Shown here piece after piece: positions 34,601 to 44,342 of a DNA stretch of 60,000 bases. Source of the stretch: Strigamia acuminata (taxonomy: Eukaryota > Arthropoda > Chilopoda > Geophilomorpha > Linotaeniidae); contig OX442315.1 of assembly GCA_949358305.1 (NCBI GenBank), positions 2,358,001-2,418,000 of the forward strand. Reading direction: 5' to 3'. Position numbers and translations under genes: made by a program. Position 1 is the first letter of the stretch, and the number at the start of each line of letters is the position of its first letter. The notes under the pieces are model-generated. The model was not told the origin of the DNA, did no database searches, and worked only from the letters and a program-made list of their open reading frames with translations.

Positions 34601-36458
34601 GGATCAAATTAGTTTTACCCTACTTTTCCTGACTTTACCCCTAAATAAATATTAAATTGCCCACTTACTATGTTTCTCACTAAGTAATTATTTTTGTTGC
34701 ACTAATTTTACTAATCCAAATTTAATTAATTTTTCCACTAAATAATTTTATTTCATAAATACTGAATTTTCCCCCAAAATTTAAATTATATACACTTTTT
34801 AAATTAGTCTGCAATAAAAGCTTTTTTTGCTTTTGATGGTCTTCCGCGTTTGCGTTTCTGGCCCAAAGGGACATTCTTGGCCTCACTTGGAACACTGAGG
34901 TATTTTTCGATAATTGCAACCCCGACGATGTGTTTGCAGATGTACGCTTTTAAAAATATTGGGCACGAACAAGTCCCCTCATCCCACTTCTGTTCGCAGA
35001 ACTTAACCATCCATAAGCGTTTTTTGGTTTTAATGTACGTATCGAAACGCCTCCAATTATTAGTTTCGGTCTGTCGTAGGTACTGGTCTATATCAGCAGC
35101 CTTCAACGAGGGTTGTCCTGTTGGGACAACGAAGTACGATTTGATGTTACCTGTTTCACGGCAGGTTATTTCCGGTTTCGAACGTTTCCAGTTGTATGCT
35201 TCCGTCATCAGTTTCAATGAAATCGTTGGCTTGCTAGCAAAAAGTTTTGCATTTACTGCTTGCGGATTTCTTTCAACTGACCAGTCTCGTATCAAAGTTT
35301 TCAACACTTCCAAAAAACGGTGGATCGGTAGTCGATTTCTAAGTGTACCATGGGTCTTAATGACATTATTGGTTGATTCTAGGCCATTATTGGTGCAAGC
35401 AGCTCCAACACAACGGCCAACATGCCACCCAACAAAACGCTCCAAGTACTCAGCTTCGAAATAATCCAAAAAATCGTTTGCTTCATCTTCTAAACGCCAC
35501 TTGCGTAGGAATAAACTTTTAGCCACGAAAAACTCTTCATCCGAGCACGCAAGTTGTTATCTAACTGCTTATTGGTCGGCTCTACTAGTGATTCCTCCAC
35601 AATCCTGCGCATAATTAATTTGGGTTTGGTAACTCCGTTTGTGTATAATTCTCGTATACGGTCCTTCGTTTCTTTCGGGATTCCCCACTGCTTCGGTTCT
35701 TGATGAGTGTGATCTTTGGTCGTGTAAAACAGATCTACCAAATCACAATCTGCTTTCAATAACAAATACCGCTTAGCACAGCATTCTGGATCCACTTTAC
35801 AGTCGTAGAAGATTTTTTCCCCACATGATGTGGTGTACTTCCTCCGCATGTTCCAAACGTTTTCTTGCTTTATAGCTGCTTTGGCTTCTCCCAAACTATC
35901 AAAGCTAGCCAATTTCGTCCACTCCTGTTCTGCCCCCCTTCGTCGTTTGCATGGTGGCTGGCTACCTTCATCACGATTGGCGTCACTATCCGAATCAGAG
36001 TTAGCATATACAAGTCTTCTATTCTTGCAAACTAATTATTCCTCTTACATTTTCATTAGTTTGTGCTGTTAGACAAGACAAATCCCACTCTTTCAGGAAC
36101 AAATGATGGTGCTTTGCCTTCAAAATATACAATCCTAAGCCTTGTATCTATTCAAAAAGTATGTTTCCTTTAAAATATGTCAGAGTTGATGCTCATTGTC
36201 TTTTGCACAGTATGAATTTATGAACAAAACCAAGCAACAGTGCACTTCAGATGAGAATTATGCTTCATGTGAAGCAGATTGTATACAACAGCAAATGAAG
36301 AAATCGAAATTACGTTGCAGGTTGGTTAACTAATGTTTGGTTGCAGTTTAAAGATTCATTCACATTTTTGTTCGCATTACACGAAAAAGTGTTGGAGTAC
36401 ATTTGAAAATGATTGAAACCTTTTTTAGGGCACTTAGTTGGGGTTTTTCAGTAATTGT

Positions 36459-36493
<35 letters not shown>

Positions 36494-36498
36494 TTCAT

Positions 36499-36529
<31 letters not shown>

Positions 36530-39500
36530 TTCATTTATTTATTTATTTATTTATTTATTTATTCATTTATTTATTTATTTATTTATTTATTAATGTCACT
36601 CCCAAGGAGTAAAGGTTACAGGAATATTAGACATTCAAAATTTTTTCGTTAAGAATAAACGTGTAGAGGCGTCTGTGGAGGTGCCTGCAGTGGGAGATGC
36701 ACTTTGATGATGAGCAGTCAAAGATGGTGGATCGTAAGTCGTCAGGCAAGTCATTCCACAAGGAGGTGCAGCGGTATGGGAACTAATTGGCCATGAATTT
36801 AGTGGTATGAATGTTGATTTCGAATCGGTGGTGTCGAGAGTTTCGGGAAAACGTATCTGGGTGGTAAAAACCAGCAATGAAGTGAGCCGGATGGTCGGTA
36901 TTTCGAACAGCGTCAGCGATAGCCGAGAGATCATACAGGCGCAGGACGGAATTGAACGTTAAGATCTTGTGTACGTTAGCTGTAGGTGTAACGTGGGATC
37001 TGCGGGGGATTTTGGAAGCAATGCAGAGGACGAGGTTGTATGCTGTTCTGAGAGGGATCTAGTAGCGGTTTGGAGAAGAGTTCCAGTAAGAGGAGGCATA
37101 AGTAAGTGTTGGATAGGTTTAACCCTTTATGAATTTTCGGGTCTCATAACTTGAAAGGACTTTGCGCAAGTGTTTAATTAGGTACAGTGGGAGGCAAAAC
37201 TAAGTTAACAAACACATCGTGTTGATTCTCACGGCTGTATCTCGGAAAAAAAAGAGGAAAGTTAATGAAATTTTAACTGGATACTTGTAGAACATCCTAC
37301 TGTATTCACCTAAAATTTTATCAAAATCTGTACACCTAGGGATCAATTATTTCTTCGATGGATTGGAGATTTTCAACTTTTTGCATCCCCAAACAAACAC
37401 TGATGCAGAGTATTTTACTGTTGGCAAACTTCAATTGGTTTTGTAATGTGTTTATATTACAAAATCAATTGAATTTTGGTACAAAAGTACAAGGAGTGAC
37501 AAAAGCAAGGTTTAACTATTTGTCAAAAAAAGAGAAGGGTGTTTAGATTAGACACAACAGCATTTGGCTCAATTATCTATAGCCAACAGTAAAACACTCC
37601 GCATCAGGGTTGGTTTGAGGATGCGAAAGGTTGGGAATCTCAGAAACTAACGAATAGATATTGATAAAATTTTAGTTGAATAAAGTAGGATGTTGTACAA
37701 GTATCCAGTTAAAATTTCATTAATTCTCCTCTCTTTTTTCCCGAAATACAGCCGTTAAAATCAACATGATGCGTTTGTTAACTTAGTTTTGCCCCCCCCC
37801 CCCACTGTAAGCTGTTCTATTCAGGAGTATAACTATTTTCTTATTACCCGGTATGGGGGGTGAAAGTCAAATAAATAATTCGTCGTTTTTTCTTACACAT
37901 AGGTTGCCGTTCATGTCTGGCTTTGATGAATTGCCGAAATGCGAAAAAAACTATACTAAAGTATATGTTGAAGCTTCAAACGCTTTCTTTGGACTTTCGA
38001 AAGCGAATGCTTCAACCGACACTTGCAAATGTACCGCTCCTTGTAAGAAAGAAATAATCTCCAATCGCTTCATTATAGAAGAGCAATCTGGATCGACCGT
38101 GAGAGTAAAAGTGATCGATTCAATAAGAACCGCCAAAGAAGTGTCTTCTTACGACCTCATTGCGTTTTTCTGCGATTTAGGAGGAAACGTCGGACTCACT
38201 CTCGGAGTGTCTTGTCTGATGATTGCTGAAATGATCACTATATTAATCACTTTGATTCGTAGAAACATAAAGAGGTATAAGATGGGACGGTCTTCTCATT
38301 CCACCTTTTTTGTAGACAAAGTGGAAAAATGTCTTAAGAAATGTGTAGACACGAGCGGAGATGATTTTGCCACCAGTTTTCAACTATCAGGTCTACAGTA
38401 CATCTTGACCCGAGAAAATGACGGTTATGGCAGAAAGTACTTGTGGTTTTTTCTCATTGCTTTAGCAAGTTTTGTCTGCGGCTTTCAAATTTACGACCGC
38501 ATCGCGTATTTCTTGTCCTATCCGACTTCTGTGTCTGTAAAGATGAATGCAGTTGAAGACATCGAACTTCCAAGGGTTGTTCTATGCTTGGAGAGTGGTA
38601 AACTGGCCTCCAAAAAGAAGAAATACATGAAAGAGAATGGAATCCTTGGTTGTCCCGATGATTTTGATATGTTAAACATGGTGAATTACAATTTATCGCT
38701 TGACCAATTGTGGATTTGGTCTAGGATGGGCTCCAACTTTATGGCTGGAACAAAAAATGTATATTATTAAAACAGTTAAAGCTGTTTCATCCAGTACCCG
38801 GAGGCTCTATTAACCGCAGTCTTATGTGCACAACTATTGGTTGTGACTATAAGACGGTTAAATTACCCGCCATGGTATGGGGATTTACCACAGCGGGAGG
38901 GATGCATACATCACGTAATAACAAGACAGGGACTCAGATTGTTGGGTTTTGACCTTTAATCGTTGGCTCGGGGTTGGGTCACCTATCTTACTGTGTGGCT
39001 GTGCTGTTAGGCACGCTACATCGGCGTCCGACCCGTCACACACAGGGCGTGAGCCCCATGGGTGACGTGGTCGGTTGCGTTGGACAAACATTCTGCCGTA
39101 CTTACCTGTACGACTCATGTAGCCGCTCATGGAGGCTGCAGCAGGCACATCTTCCTGCTACTGAGCGTCACAGTGGTGAATGGTGAGAGCAGCAGAGTCA
39201 GCAGTTGTCTCTGCTTTGGTTGGGACTGTGGCAGCTCACCCTGGCACGTCTTCACTCTTGACTTTCTCAGCAACGTCTCTTTCTCATCACACCACTCAGC
39301 TCCCTCCTCCCCTGCTACGCCGGTCCACACCTCCAAGAGGCAGACGGCTTGGGGCCACCAGGTGGTGTGTGGAGTGACGTAGGCAACTAGGGTGGGCAAA
39401 CGGTCACAAAATATTTAATTGTCCTAGATTGTGGGAACTGGCCACCACCCAGTTCTAATCTTGTGACCAACTGGCAACATTAATACTACGTTTACATGCA

Positions 39501-41340
39501 ACGAATATTTTGAGTGGTGAATAATTCGAGTGGTGAAAAAATCAAATTGTTTTGTTTATATCGAGAAAATAATTTGTGATCACTTTTAGTTTTCGACCAA
39601 TGGGGAAGCGCCAGAAGCGATGTGCGCATGTGCAATAAAAATAGTTGGAGTTCACTCGAATTAAACAACCTTCTGCGAGGAATTATTTACTACTCGAATA
39701 TTCTTTTTCATCCCTGTTTACATGACAGTTGTGCACACGGAATATTTTATCTCACTCGAAATATTCCGTGCATGTATGTACTGTATAATTAGTCGCCCTG
39801 AGATGTTTGTATGGGGGTAGAATCAAAAAAATGTGGTAAAGTTGTTAGTTGTGGCAATCCTGCGGGCTGATCTGTTGGATGAAACAGCTTTTAATATACA
39901 AAATATGTAATTTGTAACTACTTTACTCTTTTGGATGTTATTTAGGATATCTCTCCAATTACACCAGTTCCAATAGTGCTTACACCATTTTCAACCATTT
40001 TTGGTGTTTGTACTAAATTGACTCCAGGCAAGAAACAAAATACGGCCAAATTTTAGAATTTAAATATTTACTTGCACTAAATTTCAGAAATTACAAGATA
40101 TTTTCCTAGATTTTCTGGCTATTCTGTGAGCTCTATGAAATCTTCTGGGAACTGCCCAATTACAACAAAAGTTTGTGCTTCCTCGTTTTCTTTAAACAAA
40201 TTTGTTTTACATTTTTATATTTTCTCATAAAGATCTTTCCGATTTCTCCTGGCAATGACTTCAGTTTGAAGACATACCTGCACACACAAGACCCAGGAGT
40301 TTATCAAATTGTGTTCACAATGCAAAAAGTACGAAATTACAAGTAATTTCTGACATATACCATGTTGACAAATATCTATTTTCTCAGTTAATCAGAAAAA
40401 ACACACCAAAGAGTTCGTGTGAGGCCAAAAATGAATATTCGAAATGCTTAAAAGCGTGTCACAGTAAGAGAATGCTGGCACAACATCTTAGTTGCAAGTA
40501 CAGAACGCTAGTACCACAAGTATACTCTTTCCGCACTCAAGAGGAGCCCTGGAAGCTGGGCTGCCATTGGCCAAGCCATTTCACTTGAGTACTGATACAA
40601 AAAGAAGACCCAAAACACCATACTTGTGATGGCGTACAGACATTGTAATAGATCGGCTAAAATAACATGTGCTCTCTAGACACAGCGAGCAATAAAATGA
40701 AAAGAAATTTGTTTTAACTAAAAAAAACATAAAACTTTATTTTAAAGATGGAAAAAACATTTTATTACATAATAACAATCAATGTACATCATTTCAACCA
40801 TGATTATTCACGAATAAACTAAAAATCATAAGGAACTACTTTTCCTAGTAGCAGTAGTTCAACTGCAGTTCTGAGTAATTAAATAGGGCCAATGGGAGCC
40901 CAGCTTCCAGGGCTCCTCTTGAGTGCGGAAAAAGTTTAGTGTGCAACTGGGCATATTTGACTTTACTGAAATGTCCTTACAGATTACCCTCTATGAATGC
41001 AACGCTGGAGACGTGCAAAGATGCAAAATCAGCAAAACTGGTCAAACGGCAGTATCTTTCGGTGATGCTTAAAACCGATCCGATCGACGATTGCAAATGC
41101 ACAAAACCTTGTGTCGATCTAATTTATCGTCCAGAAATGAAGCTGCTCATGGATTACGGCTCGCCGGTCAATATGCTGATCATCACTGTTTTAAATAACC
41201 TCGAAGAAATAATTGAAGAAGTTTTGTGTTTTCCTTTCGTTAAACTTCTTTGCGACATGGGTTCCAACATGGGTGTTGTTGTCGGCATGTCGGTCATGTC
41301 GTTTTTACACGACGCCTTGCAAGTTCTCAATTTGCGATGA
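28173..41340 (+). CDS. DEG/ENaC locus 2: two channel subunits fused in one 778-residue chain
   Basis: Exons: 28173-28643, 28711-28786, 34169-34263, 36211-36320, 37903-38758, 39946-40027, 40088-40170, 40233-40328, 40388-40497, 40983-41340. Every junction has AG acceptors, GT donors (GC after 40027) and matching phase; no stop until 41340. An acceptor at 28156 precedes the ATG, so a 5' UTR exon lies upstream. Layout: N-terminus, TM1 (about 44-66), short ectodomain, TM2 (about 337-363, motif GLTLGVS), ~60-residue linker, TM1 (about 430-452), ectodomain, TM2 (about 746-772, motif VVVGMS). Cys-rich segments CKCTAPC and CKCTKPC precede each TM2. Each half is about 390 residues, short for the family. 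The His of the N-terminal His-Gly gating motif is replaced (LSGLQYI). Exons 4 and 9 have equal length and phase, as expected for an internal gene duplication. One ectodomain exon may be missing from half A. Confidence 0.85.
28790..29330. other. Intron 2 start of DEG/ENaC locus 2; AT-rich, three short direct repeats
   Basis: A ~55-bp AT-rich unit with TTAGGATAAATTAAACTTTTT is repeated at about 29040-29160. No coding exon. Confidence 0.5.
29333..29470. mobile_element. MITE relic (TCAAATGAATTATTTGAC family)
   Basis: Starts GTGCATTCAAAGTCAAATGA and shares its internal block (AGGAAATGATGTAATTTACA) with 33900-34075 in inverse orientation and its ends with the palindrome at 34431-34583. Confidence 0.55.
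29480..30178. repeat. ~20-bp minisatellite (TTTTTCACGATTTTTACACAG)
   Basis: About 700 bp of degenerate tandem units, first TTTTTACGATTTTTACCCAG then TTTTTCTCGATTTTTACACA. The plus-strand Phe-rich frame is a by-product. Confidence 0.9.
30199..31021 (-). mobile_element. Solo LTR of the gypsy-like family
   Basis: 823 bp, TGTCGCG...CACCACA, flanked by the 4-bp direct repeat CTGT (30195-30198 and 31022-31025), so it is a genuine insertion reduced to one LTR by recombination. Homologous to 16536-17354, with both sharing the GATGGCGTCGTCG block. Lies in intron 2 of DEG/ENaC locus 2. Confidence 0.92.
31272..32835 (+). mobile_element. Tc1/mariner-type element with long inverted arms
   Basis: Flanked by TA. 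The first ~330 bp (AGGTGCGCGCCATAAGTATA...) and the last ~330 bp are identical inverted repeats, and weaker inverted similarity continues to about 550 bp per arm. Each arm holds the direct repeat CATAAGTATAGAATA twice (31282 and 31455 on the left), an IR/DR layout as in Sleeping Beauty-like elements. Inside, on the plus strand, WVFQQDNAH (about 32275-32300) is the second-Asp motif of Tc1 transposases, but the frame is broken, so it is not autonomous. Confidence 0.85.
32836..33150. other. AT-rich spacer; no gene
   Basis: Short AT-rich runs with (AAATAAATTC)n at 33045-33090. Nothing else recognised. Confidence 0.4.
33155..33345. repeat. ~75-bp tandem repeat with CACGTG cores
   Basis: Three units, each with CACTTCACGTG followed by TTTTCCTTG/TTTTTCTGG and an ATATCC or TGTCC block. 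CACGTG is an E-box, but repeat origin is the simpler reading. Confidence 0.65.
33455..33585. repeat. GC-rich minisatellite (GCGAACGTCCGTGCAACGTT)
   Basis: About four imperfect units of 31-33 bp with GCGAACGTCCGTGC and ACGTTCCTCGTTG. The overlapping frames are not genes. Confidence 0.75.
34431..34583. mobile_element. Palindromic MITE, 58-bp inverted arms
   Basis: Arms from CATTTAAAGTCAAATGAATT to CAACAATTCATG are identical inverted copies around a ~36-bp loop. Same family as relics at 29333 and 33780-34075. Confidence 0.8.
34804..36030 (-). pseudogene. MULE-type transposase with the catalytic core deleted
   Basis: Two adjoining frames. 35912-35490 (open further up to about 36,030) has a Cys/His-rich N-terminal domain (YTTSCGEKIFYDCK, CCAKRYLLL, HTHQ) of the FLYWCH/WRKY-like type found in Mutator-like transposases. 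35526-34804 has the C-terminal part, including NNGLESTNN and a SWIM zinc finger CSCPIFLKAYICKH, with a basic RKRGRPSKAKK tail. The DDE/D catalytic region expected between them is missing and the two frames overlap out of phase, so no active enzyme is encoded. The element is in intron 3 of DEG/ENaC locus 2. Confidence 0.8.
36450..36594. repeat. (ATTT)n microsatellite, probable LINE 3' tail
   Basis: About 36 units with three ATTC interruptions. On the minus strand it directly follows the LINE 3' end at 36597 and above, so it is probably that element's AAAT-type tail. Confidence 0.85.
36597..37180 (-). pseudogene. LINE 3'-end fragment with AAAT tail
   Basis: Minus-strand frame with one stop: DHPAHFIAGFY ... 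FPYRCTSLWNDLPDDL ... FDCSSSKC, ending at a TAA near 36650. This is the C-terminal tail of a CR1/Jockey-like reverse transcriptase ORF. Same family as 22420-22800. Only the 3' end is present, as usual for 5'-truncated insertions. Confidence 0.7.
37185..37807. mobile_element. Mariner-type MITE with ~60-bp TIRs
   Basis: Flanked by TA, ends CAGTGGGAGGCAAAACTAAG and the inverted CTTAGTTTTGCCCCC...CACTG. Inverted similarity continues inward through GTTAACAAAC and AAATTTCATTAA. A 12-C run marks the right end. No transposase. Lies just upstream of the fused DEG/ENaC exon. Confidence 0.85.
37903..38758 (+). CDS. DEG/ENaC locus 2 exon 5 (TM2 of half A fused to TM1 of half B)
   Basis: 856 bp, 285 codons plus one base completing an Arg codon. 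Residues about 86-110 are TM2 of half A; about 120-178 are a basic, Ser-rich cytosolic linker; about 179-200 are TM1 of half B. No stop or splice site separates them, and the paralogue at 19287-20139 has the same layout at about 85 percent identity by eye. Donor is AAT|GTATAT. Confidence 0.88.
38759..39945 (+). other. Intron of DEG/ENaC locus 2 with unresolved ~550-bp insertion
   Basis: Against the paralogous intron at locus 1, sequence from about 38861 to 39413 is extra. It starts TACCCGCCATGG and ends GGTCACAAAA. It is GC-richer than its flanks, its frames are short and unrecognised, and no TIR or target duplication is evident. Confidence 0.5.
40498..40982 (+). other. Intron of DEG/ENaC locus 2 expanded by a MITE (about 40515-40935)
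   Basis: At locus 1 this intron is only 60 bp. Here an element with inverted ends CTTTCCGCACTCAAGAGGAG...CTCCTCTTGAGTGCGGAAA, ~50-bp arms, lies inside it. Donor GTACAG and acceptor TTACAG are kept, so the gene should still splice. Confidence 0.85.
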
Positions 41341-42070
41341 AAATGTTATCAAATCTTTCAATATTACTTTCAATGTATTTTTTCCTATTTCACATCTAAC
41401 TGTTGCCTATTTTAATTAGTATTATACTATTAGTATTATACACGTGATACTAATAATGCAAAAATGCAAATACGGAGTATAATGTAATAAATAAAAACTA
41501 ATAAAAACTAAAAAAAAACTAATAAAAACTAAAAAAAAACTAATAAAACTAATAAAACTAATAAAAACAAATAAAAACTCCATTTATAGATTTTTATGAG
41601 TTAGGTGGAGAGAGCAAGCTGATTGAATTGACAACAACAAATTTGTTATTGGTCAAAGTGCATGTATTGCATAACCTCAGAATAGTTAAAAACTTGTTAA
41701 AAATTTACGTGAAAAAGGAGTTAGCATGACTTACTTGCAGTCTTTGGTTGCAGCTGCACTTTGTAAGCTTATATTGGAAGAACCGCCCCAATCATGTACT
41801 AAACTGAATCTATTGATTCAAACAATTTGTGACTTCACTCATCCTTTTTCATGTTTGTTCCCAACAAGCAGTTTTTTTCTACTTTACAGCTTTAAATCGA
41901 TTGGTACAAACGAAAATGTAGCCCATGTAATGCTTTAGAAAGTTTCCAGCATTTTTCCAGCATTTCCTTGAAAAAATGGTTATCATTGAAAAACAGTTAT
42001 TATCCCGAATTACTCCAATTTCAATTTCCAGCCTAGAGTGAGGGTCCAGTTGTTTTGAACATGACTGTAC
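41341..42070. other. 3' flank of DEG/ENaC locus 2
   Basis: AT-rich with a (CTAATAAAAA)n stretch at 41495-41580. 41960-42050 matches the flank of locus 1 at 24,940-25,020. No gene seen. Confidence 0.5.
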
Positions 42071-42468
42071 TTCTAATGTGCTTTTAATGCACTAATGCAC
42101 TTCTAATGTACTAATGCACTTCTAATGTATTAATGCACTTCTAATGTACTAATGTACTTCTTCAGACTTGAAAGAGGAGGAATTGTTAGTCTTGTCATTT
42201 CCTGACGTGTTGTGTCTAGGGAGCTGACAGTCGATGATCTCTTGGGTGTCCATATACTGGGTCTCGTACATAACATCTCCTTTCCTGGCTTTTACTAACG
42301 CCGGAATCCATCGTGGTTACTGAATCAGTTTCCGCTTCCGCAGATAACCCAAACACATCCTTACCGGTGTAAGTTTCTGATTAACTTTCAGCTGGGTGTT
42401 CTTCAGCCGGAATTTGTTTGTGACCGCTTGGCTACCCACGGTGACCTGCGTCACTTCACACTCTACAG

Positions 42469-42784
42469 CAGGAGTCGGCAAGTAATTTTAAGTGGGGTCC
42501 GGATACTATTAAAAATTTTTATCGAGGTCGAAAAAAACACTTAAAAACCTTACTAAAAACCTAAGAAAACACTTAAAAACCAAATAAATCCTCCAATAAA
42601 CACACACAACCCAAAAAATACCAATAAAACCTAAAAAACATGAAAAAAACAGAAAAAATAAGAAAAAAAACACCGGAAAACCAAAGAAACCGTAGGAAAA
42701 ACGTCGCTAAAACGTCACCGCGGTCCAAGTTTCGACCTTCCGCGGTCCGTATCCGGACCGCGGTCCGCCAGTTGCCGACCGCTG
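42469..42784. mobile_element. hAT-like MITE (array copy 1)
   Basis: CAGGAGTCGGCAAG...GTTGCCGACCGCTG, 316 bp, flanked by perfect 8-bp duplications CTCTACAG. Present at the same place in copies 2 (48388) and 3 (54307). Same family as 45045-45299. Confidence 0.92.
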
Positions 42785-42984
42785 CTCTACAGGGTGTCTC
42801 GCCGAACACCTACCAGGTGAATTATTTCACAATCATGTAAATTTAAAAATACTTTTGATTATGAATTTAAATGAATGACATGTGAGGAATTCAATGAAAC
42901 ATGTTAAATTCATGTGACATTGTTGCATCACTGTTTTGCAACTCGTAACTTTTAAACCAACAATGCTACGCAAAAAATGTTGAT

Positions 42985-43370
42985 TACAAAGTTGTAGAGC
43001 GCCATCTAATTAGTCTAGAACTGTTCTTAAAAAAATTGTTTCTTACTGAAAAGTTTTGAGAAAAAAAGGTTTGAAATTTTAGTCTACTGAGCTTTGTAAC
43101 CTAAAACTATCATGTGGAATGTATTTCCAAAATAAATTATTTTCTTTCTTTTGTGTTTCCTCTCTTCCACTTACAAGTATGACCCAATAAAGTGTCCTAA
43201 TTGAGGATTAGCTTGGTTGCCTCAATAGTTTTAGGTTACAAAGCTGAGTTACAATGCTGAGTAGACTAATGTTTCAGATCTTTTATCTCAAAACTTTTCA
43301 GTAAGAAATAATTTTTTTAAGAACAGTTCTAGACTAATTGGATGATGCTCTACAACTTTCTAATTCACTT
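42985..43370. mobile_element. Inverted-repeat element (array copy 1)
   Basis: Arms of about 150 bp from TACAAAGTTGTAGAGCGCCA through AGTTCTAGAC and AGCTTTGTAACCTAAAACTA are inverted around a ~90-bp centre. Repeated in copies 2 and 3. Confidence 0.75.
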
Positions 43371-43434
43371 TTTTGATCTATCTGTCACGGTTCTCAAGTT
43401 ACAATATGGATTACCTTGAAACTAACCTCAGGAA

Positions 43435-43850
43435 TGCACCTTGTTTTAGCGATTTTCACTTTAGCGAATCCATTTTAGCGACGCCCAAAAATTCGCTAAA
43501 ACGGTGTGATCGCTAAAGTTAGGTGGCGCTAAAATAAAATCGCTAAAACGAAGTAATCGAGAATGAAGAAACGTTACATTAAAAATAGTATTGCCGTGTA
43601 CGTTTTGCATTGCGTTTGATCATAATTTTCACCTAAACTTAGAAGAATTTGGATTTATTTTGGCATCAATGCATCATACAATTGTTTTTGCAAAATATTT
43701 TCGCTAAAATGAATCATTCGCTAAAACGGGCTTTGCTAAAATGTGTCCTAAGCTGCGGCAATGTACTCTCATTTTCGCTAAAATGAGATCGCTAAAATGG
43801 GCTTAAAGAATTAAAATTCGCTAAAATGGGCTTGGCTAATAAGGAGTGAT
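43435..43850. repeat. TTCGCTAAAA(C/T)GGG repeat block, probable MITE
   Basis: About a dozen direct and inverted copies of TCGCTAAAA in 400 bp, with CACCTTGTTTTAGCGA at one side and TTGGCTAATAAGGAG at the other. The copia element in copy 3 landed here. Confidence 0.65.
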
Positions 43851-44322
43851 CCGGACCTCAGAGGTCAAATTGGATGTCGTAATTGGATTTCCCCCGACAT
43901 ACTTGTATTACCCTTACAATCATTTTGCTAAATCAACATCTAAAACGGTTTGGGAATTATTTACTGTGAACCAGACTTTTTGAACCACCCTGTATATCTA
44001 TATTTCGACATATACATCTATATTTCATGGAGTCGATCAGCACAACTATTAAAATGGATAAAAATTTTGCCAATTTCACTTTCCCCACAATCGTCCTGTC
44101 TCCTGTGCTCCAATCAAATCCACGAGTACCTTCTGACATTAAAAACTCATCAAAGTAGATTTAAAAATCATTAAAAAGTCATTAAAAGTGGATTTAAAAT
44201 TCATTAAAAACTCGTCAAAATTAGATTTAAAATTCATTACAAATACGTTTAAAAAAACCATTTAAACTGCTCCAATTGACAATAATTACGTGGATGGATT
44301 GCTGTATGTGGCACACTGATCT

Positions 44323-44330
44323 TATATAAA
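44323..44330 (+). promoter_or_regulatory. TATA box of peptide gene, copy 1
   Basis: TATATAAA about 60 bp before a 5' UTR exon donor (CTACAG|GTAACA at 44391/44392). Same in copy 2 at 50242-50249. Confidence 0.7.
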
Positions 44331-44342
44331 CAACATTGAAAT

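Noticed and set aside
36403-36652. Hydrophobic frames of Ile-Tyr-Leu-Phe repeats resembling membrane proteins
   Set aside because: They translate an ATTT microsatellite.
38885-39399. Overlapping 65-106 residue frames in an intron of DEG/ENaC locus 2
   Set aside because: Many overlapping frames on both strands in a GC-richer insertion, none with a recognisable domain or splice context.
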